The notes under the pieces are model-generated. The model was not told the DNA's origin, searched no databases, and worked only from the letters and a program-made list of their open reading frames with translations. From assembly GCA_043758775.1 (NCBI GenBank), contig JAYVMU010000037.1:13741-77740 (forward strand): DNA of 64,000 nt, written 5' to 3'. The position numbers and the translations under genes were made by a program. This stretch comes from JACMMS01 sp043758775 (GTDB lineage: Bacteria; Pseudomonadota; Gammaproteobacteria; Burkholderiales; Methylophilaceae). Positions 56,186 to 64,000 of the stretch are shown here, one piece after another (position 1 is the first letter of the stretch; every line of letters starts with the position of its first letter).

Positions 56186-57337
56186 TCATTCAATTAAAGC
56201 GTGATAGAACTTAACCAATCTTTCAGCTTGGGCTTTGTCTGTCCAGCGTTTTGCTACATAGGCCTTAGCTTTAACTCCTAGCGCTAAACGTTCTGTATCA
56301 TGACTTAGCAAGTAATCTACCTTATCAGCAAATTCGATGGTATTTTCTGTTGATATCAACACGCCCTCGCCTTCAATTAATAGAGATTTTGTACCCAACT
56401 CTGCGATTGATACCACAGCCACGCCTTGTGCCATTGCCTCTAACAATACCAGGCCTTGTGTTTCGCTTTTGGATGAAAACACAAACACATCCGTTGACTT
56501 ATAACAGGCATTGAGTTCAGTCGCTCTATCTAAATAACCAATAAACTGAATATTGTTACCCAACCCAAGCGCAGAAGCTTGTTTGTGCAAACTAGCTTCT
56601 GCTGGACCTTCGCCTGCTATCACCAACAAGGCATTGGGCTGCTTGGCAGTTAATACTTTGGTCATATCAAGCAAGAAATTGATATTCTTTTCAAACGCCA
56701 CTCGACCTACATAAAGCAACATTGGGCGGTTTTGTGCAATGCCATATTTGGCTTTAAACGCTTCACCATCGGCTTCGGCAAAGCTATGCGCTTGCAAACC
56801 TGTAGGGATGACTTCAGCTTGCGTTGATACACCGTAGCTACGCAATACATCCAACATGGGTTGAGAAGGTGCCACCATAGCACCTAAGGCATTACATTGT
56901 TTTTTAGAAATCAGCCGTGCCAAACCCTTAGCTAAATTTTTAGGGATAATTGGTAGGTAATGATGTAGATAATCCTCAAAAAAAGTATGGTAGGTTTCTA
57001 CACAAGGTATATCTAATAGCTTCGCCAATTTGATACCGGCATAATGTGCCACAAACGGTGTGTGAATATGAATTAGATCGTAATCGGCTTCTCGCAACTC
57101 TGGCAAACGCTTTAGCACAGCGCGGTATTTCATCAGCTTATCTTCAGGATCGAAATAAATGCTACGCGCTGTGATACGTTGAATCCAGGCTTCATCTACA
57201 GTGGTCACGCCATAGTCTGGCGCGATTAAATCCACCGTATGCCCTAACGCTTGCAGTTGCATAACAAACGTTCTGATTGATGTAGAAACGCCGTTCACGC
57301 GTGGGAAATATACGTCTGAAATAAATAATATCTTCAT
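56186..57337 (-). CDS. GT4-family glycosyltransferase, diacylglycerol-glucosyltransferase-like
   Basis: GT-B fold retaining glycosyltransferase, 383 residues. The acceptor-domain N-terminus FISDVYFPRVNGVSTSIRTF and HTPFVAHYAGIKLAK lead to ETYHTFFEDYLHHYLP, a stretch resembling monoglucosyl-diacylglycerol synthases of the same family. The donor site has IPTGLQ, YVGRVAFEKNI and the EX7E motif in SETQGLVLLEAMAQG. No signal peptide; it would act at the inner face of the membrane. Divergent from a secreted phospholipase C-like gene with Pho-box-like repeats between, so glycolipid synthesis under phosphate limitation is suggested. A polysaccharide or mannosyl acceptor is the main alternative. Confidence 0.8.
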   Translation of the reverse strand: MKILFISDVYFPRVNGVSTSIRTFVMQLQALGHTVDLIAPDYGVTTVDEAWIQRITARSIYFDPEDKLMKYRAVLKRLPELREADYDLIHIHTPFVAHYAGIKLAKLLDIPCVETYHTFFEDYLHHYLPIIPKNLAKGLARLISKKQCNALGAMVAPSQPMLDVLRSYGVSTQAEVIPTGLQAHSFAEADGEAFKAKYGIAQNRPMLLYVGRVAFEKNINFLLDMTKVLTAKQPNALLVIAGEGPAEASLHKQASALGLGNNIQFIGYLDRATELNACYKSTDVFVFSSKSETQGLVLLEAMAQGVAVVSIAELGTKSLLIEGEGVLISTENTIEFADKVDYLLSHDTERLALGVKAKAYVAKRWTDKAQAERLVKFYHALIE

Positions 57338-57382
57338 CTAACCAACCTATTAATTAATCTAAACATAGATTAATTACCCAAT

Positions 57383-57426
57383 ATGACAACTTAATGAATG
57401 TCATAAATAAATCATGTAAACGTCAT
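57383..57426. promoter_or_regulatory. Overlapping Pho-box-like repeats in the divergent promoter
   Basis: For the glycosyltransferase (minus): CATTCAT-TAAG-TTGTCAT at 57400-57383, 46 bases before its ATG (5/7 and 6/7 matches). For the phospholipase gene (plus): ATGTCAT at 57398, AAATCAT at 57409 and ACGTCAT at 57420, three repeats at an 11-base period (6/7, 4/7 and 5/7). Distances match the pstS and porin boxes. The third plus-strand repeat covers the ATG at 57425, which argues for the later start at 57461. Confidence 0.6.
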
Positions 57427-57460
57427 GATTTATTCACTTAAAAATGACAAATTAACACGC

Positions 57461-58291
57461 ATGCAAATACGTAATTTTTTGAATAATTTCTATTGGTGGT
57501 GCCCGTTACTGATGTATTCAGTTGACGCGAATGCCTGGGGCTTGTTCACTCATTTGTACTTTGCCCAATCACTGATTATGTCTATGCCCTTGCTGGATTC
57601 ACGTTTACGCTCAGCGATTAAAAAATTTCCCGAGTTGGTGATGGCTGGCGCATGCTTACCCGATTTAGCCGTTATATCAAAAAAATTCAGCAGCACGCAT
57701 CAATGGCAGCAAGTGGAGCGCTTGTTAGATATTGCACAAACTGAAGAAGAAATCGCTATTGCCATTGGTTATGCCAGCCATTTATATGTCGATGTTATTG
57801 CGCACAATCATTTTGTACCAGCACATGAAGCGCTATGGAATGACGAGAGCATCGTAGCGCATATCGCTTCCGAATGGGCGATGGATGCCCATATAACAAA
57901 ACACATATCACATACACCAAAGCAATTACTTAATCGACATTTAGAGGTGATCAGCCCATTAGTATCTAAGTGCTTTATTTGCCCAGAGCCACAAGTGTGC
58001 AAAACACTCCAGCAACTTGCATTCTGGGATAGTCTTTTACGATGGGTTAAGTTGCCGCAAATGATTAATCAAGCGATTCGCTTAACCGATAACGAGGTCA
58101 ACAAAACCTTTGACTATTATCTTACTAAAACAGAAGTGGCTTTGGTTGATTTTAATAAGGCTTTGCAAGGCCATCATCCAATTTGGGAGCCTGAATTAAG
58201 GCATCTTGGCTTGGATGAGCTAGGTGGCTGGAGAATACGTTGCTTAAAAGATTTAACTGATAATCTTGCAATACCTATTCACTACTATTAA
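57461..58291 (+). CDS. Secreted zinc-dependent phospholipase C-like protein
   Basis: 276 residues from the ATG at 57461. A signal peptide (about 1-25) would be cleaved after VDANA, leaving Trp as the first residue of the mature protein (WGLFTH). In Bacillus cereus phospholipase C the N-terminal Trp of the mature enzyme binds zinc, and here too WG-x2-TH follows. Other candidate ligands are in GACLPDLAV, the SHLYVDVIAHNHF stretch and EWAMDAHITKHI. This fits the zinc-dependent phospholipase C family (PF00882). An earlier ATG at 57425 is less likely, as it lies within the Pho-box-like repeat. It could also hydrolyse other phosphoesters. Confidence 0.7.
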   Translation: MQIRNFLNNFYWWCPLLMYSVDANAWGLFTHLYFAQSLIMSMPLLDSRLRSAIKKFPELVMAGACLPDLAVISKKFSSTHQWQQVERLLDIAQTEEEIAIAIGYASHLYVDVIAHNHFVPAHEALWNDESIVAHIASEWAMDAHITKHISHTPKQLLNRHLEVISPLVSKCFICPEPQVCKTLQQLAFWDSLLRWVKLPQMINQAIRLTDNEVNKTFDYYLTKTEVALVDFNKALQGHHPIWEPELRHLGLDELGGWRIRCLKDLTDNLAIPIHYY

Positions 58292-58462
58292 TGAGCCTCA
58301 AAGTTTTGTGATTGATTTATATAGCCTGTAACTCTCTAGTTATATCTAGGTAGCAATGTGTTCCTTAGCTGATATAGTCTCGTGTTATTATTAAAAGTCA
58401 TGAGACACCACTTTACTGATGATTTTATGTTCGAGCTTACAAAAAAAATATAACAAAAGGCA

Positions 58463-59846
58463 TTGCTCTACTTGTGCATATCTAGGCAAGCCGCACCTTT
58501 ATTATTACTCCTACTAACAGGCTGTGCTAGTTATGTGGCTCAGCCTTTGCAGTCGGACGAACTTGATCAACGAATGCAATCTCCTAGCCATGAAACATTA
58601 AGACTGGAGGCTGCAAAACTACAGCACCCACTGCTTAAGCCAATTAAGCTTGATTTCAGCCAGCCACTGACTGAAGATGAACTGGCTGTTATCGCTGTAC
58701 TCACCAATCCTGATCTCAAAGCCTTGCGCGCTCGCCAAAACGTAGCAGAGGCTCAAGTTTTTTCTGCAGGTTTATTGCCTGATCCGCAACTATCGCTAGC
58801 GCTAGATAATCCCTCAACAGGCACTCCGGGCTTTGTAACCGCTTATAGCTTGGGTATTAATTGGGCGTTATCGGCCTTGGTAACTAGACCAGTGGAAAAG
58901 CACATTGCTAGCGCCAAGGCACAGCAAGTACACTACGACATCGCCTGGCAGGAATGGTTATTATCTAATCAGGTGCGCCTGCTCGCCCGTCGCATGAGCT
59001 ATCTACAACGCCAGTTGCTATTAGCGCAACAGTCTAGCAACATTGCAGGGGCTCTGCTTGCTACCACCAAAAAGAATGTTGAAGCAGGCGATAGCAAGAT
59101 AGATAGATGAGCTTTCTTTGCGTAATGTCGCATTCCTAGATGCGCAGGACAGGTATCTGAGCCTTGCCCGCGACGTCGAAAAAACTCGCCAGGAGCTCAA
59201 TCAGGCGCTGGGTCTAAAGCCTGACGAGCAACTCGCGATAGCGCCGGTCATTATCAATAGCCCCCTTGAAACTAGTGATGCTGCTACACTGTTTGCCAGC
59301 GCAAGGCAGCAACGGCTTGATTTGCTGGCTCTGCAGGCAGGTTATGAAAGCCAAGAGGCTACTTTACATAGAGCCGTATTAGGGCAGTATCCAGGGTTCA
59401 GCCTTGGCCTGAATACGGCGCGCGACACAAGCAATGTACATACGCAGGGAATTAGTGTGAGTCTAGATATTCCGATCTTTAACCGTAACCGCGGCAATAT
59501 CGCCATAGCCAGCAGCACACGCGAGCAATTGCATACGGAATATGTTAGTCGCTTACAGCAGACGCGTGCGGATATTGCCACACTCGTTGCCGATATTCAA
59601 CGCATTGAGCAGGAGCGCTTGCCACTCGTGCAAGGGTTACCAGAGCTCATTCGCGAAGAAGACGTGTTAAGCGTCGCGGCACGCAACCACGATGTCACAC
59701 TTATTAATTATGAAACCGTGCGCGCGAGCCTGCTGGACAAGCAACTCAAATTACTGAGCCTGGAACAGGCGCTGGCAGAGCAACAGGTAGCACTGCAAAT
59801 TAGCGTCGGCAGCCCTCTCAACCATACCCCTAGGCCACTACCATGA
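58463..59846 (+). pseudogene. RND outer-membrane factor (TolC/CzcC-like), split by a frameshift
   Basis: The first frame (58463-59110, TTG start) has a lipoprotein signal with LLLTGC and an OEP N-terminal half (LPDPQLSLALDNPSTGTPGF) but stops after VEAGDSKIDR. The second frame continues from the same point as LRNVAFLDAQDRYLSLARD to NHTPRPLP. Removing four bases from the GATA tandem at 59098-59108 restores one protein of about 460 residues, reading DSKIDELSLRNVAFLDAQ. It heads the second RND operon; the adaptor start overlaps its end by four bases (ATGA). Confidence 0.85.
59098..59108 (+). repeat. GATA tandem repeat at the frameshift
   Basis: GATAGATAGAT, two and three-quarter copies of a tetranucleotide. 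One fewer copy puts the two halves of the outer-membrane factor gene in frame. Such tracts can slip during replication. Confidence 0.75.
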
Positions 59847-60928
59847 GTTATCGTCCATTTTGGTTGCGTTTGCTGACTTTACTCTGTTTATGCAGCGGCT
59901 TGTTTAGCCATAGCCACTTGTATGCCGCTGAATCCGCCTCGGCAATTCCTCAACCCTCGGCACTTGTCCGTACGGTCACGGCAAAGATGATGCAGATGAA
60001 AGACAGCATGACGGTTTATGGGACAGTCGAGTATGCCCCAGAACAATCACAGGTGCTCAACGTGCAGGGTGATGGCATCGTCAGCAAAGTCATGGTGGCT
60101 GCTGGGCAGCGTGTACGTAAAGACGAGGTATTACTGGAGTTGTCAGCAACTGCCAACGCTCATACTGAATTTGAAAATGCACGCATCGCTGTTAATTTTG
60201 CCATCAAGGATCTAGAACGACTTAAAGGTTTGCGCACGCGCCAACTCGCTACCAATCTTGAAGTGCAGACCGCAGAAGAAACCTTAGCGCGTACACAAGC
60301 AACTTTATCCAACGTGCAGAAGCGCGAGGGCGATGCCGCGCTGCGCATATTGCGTGCTGAATCTGATGGCGTAGTCGATCAAGTTAATGTTCACCAAGGC
60401 GAGATTGCCACCGCTGGTACGCCACTCATTCGACTCGTTAAAGGCGACCAGTTAAGAGTGCGACTAGGTGTGGAAGCGGAAGACTTGCCTCACGTGCACA
60501 AGGGCTTAGCCGTTAATGTAGCGCCGCTGAATCAAGGCGCTCGATCCAGCAAAGGACACATCCAGCAAATCTACCAGCAGCTAGACCCCAAAACGCGTTT
60601 AGCCGAGGTGGTGGTTGCACTACCGGTAGCACCAGGACTACTGCCAGGTGCAGTAGTCAAGGGTGAGATTATTCTCGGTCAACAATCTGTATTGGCCGTT
60701 CCCAGAACCGCTGTATTGTCACGTGAGGGCCATAGTTATGTATTCGTAGCGAAAAGTGGCCGTGCCATATTGACATGGGTGGATACTGGCCGTGAAATCG
60801 GTGACAACATTGAAATCCATCGTGGCCTCAATGCTGGCGATAGCGTCGTCACGCTCGGCAACTATGAGCTCGAGCACGGCATGCATCTGCGCATACAGGC
60901 TAAACCTGCGCAGGAATCAGTTAAGTGA
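59843..60928 (+). CDS. RND efflux periplasmic adaptor, second operon
   Basis: 361 residues with a signal peptide (about 1-29, ending LYAAES). It has barrel-sandwich hybrid halves around QVLNVQGDGIVSKVMVAAGQ and ILRAESDGVVDQVNVHQGE, a short coiled hairpin between them (residues 95-165) and beta-barrel/membrane-proximal domains to VVTLGNYELEHGM. It resembles CusB/CzcB-type adaptors. Start overlaps the outer-membrane factor end (ATGA) and its own end overlaps the pump (GTGA). Base composition is GC-richer than the window's core. Confidence 0.9.
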   Translation: MSYRPFWLRLLTLLCLCSGLFSHSHLYAAESASAIPQPSALVRTVTAKMMQMKDSMTVYGTVEYAPEQSQVLNVQGDGIVSKVMVAAGQRVRKDEVLLELSATANAHTEFENARIAVNFAIKDLERLKGLRTRQLATNLEVQTAEETLARTQATLSNVQKREGDAALRILRAESDGVVDQVNVHQGEIATAGTPLIRLVKGDQLRVRLGVEAEDLPHVHKGLAVNVAPLNQGARSSKGHIQQIYQQLDPKTRLAEVVVALPVAPGLLPGAVVKGEIILGQQSVLAVPRTAVLSREGHSYVFVAKSGRAILTWVDTGREIGDNIEIHRGLNAGDSVVTLGNYELEHGMHLRIQAKPAQESVK

Positions 60929-63900
60929 GAGACTGGCTGCAACTGCATCGCCGCTCGCTGCTGTTCCTATTGCTGGTGTTCGTGCTCGGCGGCGCGTTCG
61001 CCGCCTGGAAGCTGCCGGTCGGGCTATTCCCTAATATCGATTTCCCGCGCATCGTCGTCAATATTGATGCCGGTGATCGCCCAGTGGATCGCATGGTGGT
61101 TGAGGTCACTCAACCGCTGGAAAAAGCGCTTAGAGCGGTGCCAGAAGTTACTGGAATACGGACGACGAGCACGCGTGGATCAGCCGACTTATCCATTAGT
61201 TTTGCCTGGGGTACCGATATGGTGGCCTCATTATTACAGATTCAGGCTGCCGTCAACCAAGCGCTGCCAGAACTGCCTTCAGGCACACGCTTTCTGGCTC
61301 GGCGCATGGATCCAACTGTGTTCCCCATGCTCGGGCTGGCGCTGACTTCAAAAACTGGTGACTTGGTTGCGCTACGCGACTTTGCCTACTACCAGTTGCG
61401 ACCCAAGCTCACAGCAGTGCCCAACGTCGCCAGCGTTGAGGTATTGGGCGGGAGCCAAGCCGAATATCAAGTCATCGTCAATCCAGCAAAACTACAAGCG
61501 ATGGGTTTAACGCTGACCGATATTGCACAAGCCCTAACAGCGAGCAATATTCTGACCGCAGTCGGCAAGCTCGAAGACCACTATCGCCTTTATCTCACGC
61601 TATCCGACACGCGTTTGCACAATATAGAGGAAATCCGACACACTATTTTGCGTAGTGGTGGCAATGGCGTGGTCGAACTGGCCGACGTGGCCGAGATCAG
61701 TATGGGTCAGCTACCGCAATGGACGCGTGTAAGTGCCAATGGGCATGATGCAGTTCTGGTGAATATATTACAGCAGCGCGGTGCCAATACCTTGCAGATT
61801 GCCAAGGATGTCAAGGCCAAGCTGGCTGAGTTCGCCAGCCAGATCCCAGCCGGAACTGAGATTAAATTTTACTACGACCAATCTGAGCTGGTATCAGCTG
61901 CCGCGAGCAGTGTACGCGATGCAATATTGATAGGTGCGTTACTGGCAGCTATAGTGCTGTTTGCCTTTCTTCGAGCCTGGCGAATTACGCTAGTGGTTGC
62001 TATTGTGCTACCCAGTGTGCTGGTGAGCGCGGTACTAGTGATGCATGTGCTGCATCAGAGCTTTAACATCATGACGCTAGGCGGCATGGCCGCTGCAGTC
62101 GGGCTTATTATAGACGACACTGTGGTGATGCTAGAGCATATAATGCGCAGGCTGGCAGAACACGGTTCTGGCAGAGACACTGAACAATCTACCCTGCCTG
62201 AAAATCAACCAAGCGAGCTTACATCGAATCGCGACACTATTCTTGGCGGTGCTATGGAAATGGCACGCCCATTATGGGGCTCATTGCTGGCTACGCTAGT
62301 GGTATTTCTGCCACTGGATTTTCTTGGCGGAGTCGCTGGTGGTTTCTTTAAAGCGTTAGCGCTGACTATGGCAGCCAGTCTCGCCATCTCGTTTATTATC
62401 GCCATGCTGGTGGTACCTTTGCTAGCTGATATTCTACTCACGCGCGAAGCGGCAGATAAGCTAGAAACTACTGGGCCGTTAATGTCTCGTTTGCATTGTG
62501 TTTATAACCGCTTAATGACTAAATTTCTTAGTCGTTCATGGTTGGCAATGCCTGTCATTGTGGTGCTCATGGCAGTCGGCTATTTGGCTTATTCCAACCT
62601 CGGCAGTGGCTTCATGCCGCGCATGGACGAAGGTGGGTTCATCCTCGACTACAAAGCTCTGCCTGGTACATCATTGACCGAAACCGATCGTCTATTGCGT
62701 CAGGTAGAAACCATTATTGAAAAAACACCAGAAGCTGACAGCTATTCGCGACGCACTGGACTTTCACTTGGTGGTGGCATTACCGAAGCCAATGAAGGTG
62801 ATTTCTTTATACACCTGAAACCATTGCCGCGGCGGGATATCGAAACTATCATGGCCGAAGTACGCCAGAAAGTAGAGCTCCAAGTGCCTGGCTTGCGTAT
62901 CGAGACTGCACAGTTGATGGAAGACCTCATTGGTGATCTCACTGCTGTTCCTCAACCAATTGAAGTCAAGCTTTTCGGAGATGACAGCAGTGTGTTGCGT
63001 AAAATCGCGCCTCAGGTGGCTGACCGCATCGGCAAAATCAACGGCGTGGTGGAAGTCTTCAATGGCATCACTATCGCAGGAGATGCCGTTGAAATACGTG
63101 TGGATAGAATAAAAGCTGCCATCGAAGGATTAGATCCAGATGGCGTTACGCGGCAATTGCAAGATCTGGTGGGCGGTAATGTCGCCAGCCAGATTCAAGT
63201 CGGTGACAAACTAATTGGAGTGCGGGTATGGATTAGTAAGGATTTACGCGACCGCATTTCGGCCTTGCAGGATTTGCACATTCGTGCCCCCGATGGCCAC
63301 TACTTACCACTCAAACGTATCGCCGAAATCAGCATTGCCGTAGGCCAGGCACAAGAAGTGCGTGAGGATCTCAAGCCAATGTTAGCCGTAACAGCGCGCA
63401 TCGAAGGCCGTGACCTTGGCTCCACCATGAAAGATGTGCAGCATTCTCTAAGCTCATTGGTGTTACCGAATGGCGTTTATATTGAGTATGGTGGACTTTA
63501 CAAGGAGCAACAACAATCCTTCCGCGATCTTGCCGTGGTCTTCCTCAGCGCGGTGTTATTGGTAGCTACACTGCTGTTATTCCTCTATGAGGATATTGCC
63601 ATTGTGTTAAGCATACTCATTACTACTCTGGTATCCCTGAGCGGCGTATTTACTGGCCTATGGCTCGCAGGTGTCGAACTCAACATATCGTCTTTAATGG
63701 GCATGACCATGATTATCGGCATGGTCACTGAGATTGCAATCTTCTACTTCTCTGAACTTAAACACAGCAACGGCTCCAATAGCGACCCCATAGAAGCAGG
63801 TATATTACGTATGCGCCCCATCCTGATGTCCTCTATTATCGCGGTACTCACATTGATGCCGCTAGCGTTAGGCCTCGGTGCGGGCTCTGCCATGCAAAAG

Positions 63901-63999
63901 CCATTGGCTGTAGCAATTATCTCAGGATTGATCTTGGCGGTACCATTGGTACTTATATTAATGCCCGCAGTTTACGATCTACTAAAGAGCGACGAATAA
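60925..63999 (+). CDS. RND efflux permease, second operon
   Basis: Full-length pump of 1024 residues with a GTG start in the overlap GTGA. TM1 (LLFLLLVFVLGGAFAAWKL) leads to LPVGLFPNIDFPRIVV; TM4 carries two Asp in AAVGLIIDDTVVMLEH; twelve membrane segments in two halves. CusA/CzcA heavy-metal pumps usually have a single Asp with Ala after it at this place, so this is closer to a general (HAE-like) exporter despite the metal-type adaptor. GC content is clearly higher than in the first RND operon, suggesting transfer. The substrate is unknown. The stop codon is the last codon of the window. Confidence 0.92.
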   Translation: MRDWLQLHRRSLLFLLLVFVLGGAFAAWKLPVGLFPNIDFPRIVVNIDAGDRPVDRMVVEVTQPLEKALRAVPEVTGIRTTSTRGSADLSISFAWGTDMVASLLQIQAAVNQALPELPSGTRFLARRMDPTVFPMLGLALTSKTGDLVALRDFAYYQLRPKLTAVPNVASVEVLGGSQAEYQVIVNPAKLQAMGLTLTDIAQALTASNILTAVGKLEDHYRLYLTLSDTRLHNIEEIRHTILRSGGNGVVELADVAEISMGQLPQWTRVSANGHDAVLVNILQQRGANTLQIAKDVKAKLAEFASQIPAGTEIKFYYDQSELVSAAASSVRDAILIGALLAAIVLFAFLRAWRITLVVAIVLPSVLVSAVLVMHVLHQSFNIMTLGGMAAAVGLIIDDTVVMLEHIMRRLAEHGSGRDTEQSTLPENQPSELTSNRDTILGGAMEMARPLWGSLLATLVVFLPLDFLGGVAGGFFKALALTMAASLAISFIIAMLVVPLLADILLTREAADKLETTGPLMSRLHCVYNRLMTKFLSRSWLAMPVIVVLMAVGYLAYSNLGSGFMPRMDEGGFILDYKALPGTSLTETDRLLRQVETIIEKTPEADSYSRRTGLSLGGGITEANEGDFFIHLKPLPRRDIETIMAEVRQKVELQVPGLRIETAQLMEDLIGDLTAVPQPIEVKLFGDDSSVLRKIAPQVADRIGKINGVVEVFNGITIAGDAVEIRVDRIKAAIEGLDPDGVTRQLQDLVGGNVASQIQVGDKLIGVRVWISKDLRDRISALQDLHIRAPDGHYLPLKRIAEISIAVGQAQEVREDLKPMLAVTARIEGRDLGSTMKDVQHSLSSLVLPNGVYIEYGGLYKEQQQSFRDLAVVFLSAVLLVATLLLFLYEDIAIVLSILITTLVSLSGVFTGLWLAGVELNISSLMGMTMIIGMVTEIAIFYFSELKHSNGSNSDPIEAGILRMRPILMSSIIAVLTLMPLALGLGAGSAMQKPLAVAIISGLILAVPLVLILMPAVYDLLKSDE

Positions 64000-64000
64000 A

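Noticed and set aside
57425..57460. Start of the phospholipase gene at the ATG at 57425
   Set aside because: It lies within the third Pho-box-like repeat and would put the promoter inside the coding sequence; the ATG at 57461 also gives a clean signal peptide.
1..64000. tRNA, rRNA and CRISPR features
   Set aside because: Reading by eye I found no T-loop with acceptor stem, no rRNA stretch and no regularly spaced direct repeats.

Overview
The window reads as chromosome of a moderately AT-rich betaproteobacterium. The conserved block rpoE-mucA-mucB-rseC-mucD-lepA-lepB-rnc-era-recO-pdxJ-acpS, the isc operon with two cysteine desulfurase genes, and the overall protein character are closest to Nitrosomonadales/Methylophilaceae-type methylotrophs. 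That placement is inferred from gene order and sequence character, not from a search. I see no tRNA, rRNA, CRISPR array, prophage or intact insertion sequence.

Left part (1-34 kb): mostly core genes. ppk (cut by the window start) is followed by a sugar-phosphate operon fbp-fba-tpiA, divergent from a CbbR-like LysR regulator across a palindrome. Next comes the long minus-strand block tcdA, acpS, pdxJ, recO, a DUF2341 surface protein, era, rnc, lepB, lepA, mucD, rseC, mucB, mucA, rpoE. It is headed by a good sigma-E-type promoter, which suggests envelope-stress autoregulation. nadB, slyD, mutS, suhB, trmJ and cysE follow. The complete isc operon (iscR, second desulfurase, iscS, iscU, iscA, hscB, hscA, fdx) has an excellent IscR type-1 operator over its promoter.

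Middle part (34-46 kb): accessory and transport genes. There is a beta-carbonic anhydrase, a ModE-like one-domain regulator, an outer-membrane barrel protein with a perfect palindrome at its promoter, a 768-base gene-poor gap, a complete RND efflux operon (pump, adaptor, outer-membrane factor) and a two-component system.

Right part (45-58 kb): phosphate economy. A porin, a DUF47/Pit low-affinity phosphate transporter pair and pstSCAB are followed by a LapA-like small membrane protein with an apparent frameshift. Then comes a divergent pair: a GT4 glycosyltransferase resembling lipid glucosyltransferases, and a secreted zinc-dependent phospholipase C-like protein. I read Pho-box-like 11-base-period repeats before the porin, pstS and the glycosyltransferase/phospholipase pair, and a weaker one before ppk. 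Together these suggest a Pho regulon that may include membrane-lipid remodelling under phosphate starvation. lysS and prfB, the latter with its programmed frameshift, sit inside this stretch.

End (58.4-64 kb): a second RND efflux operon of visibly higher GC, probably acquired. Its outer-membrane factor gene is split by a short GATA tandem repeat.
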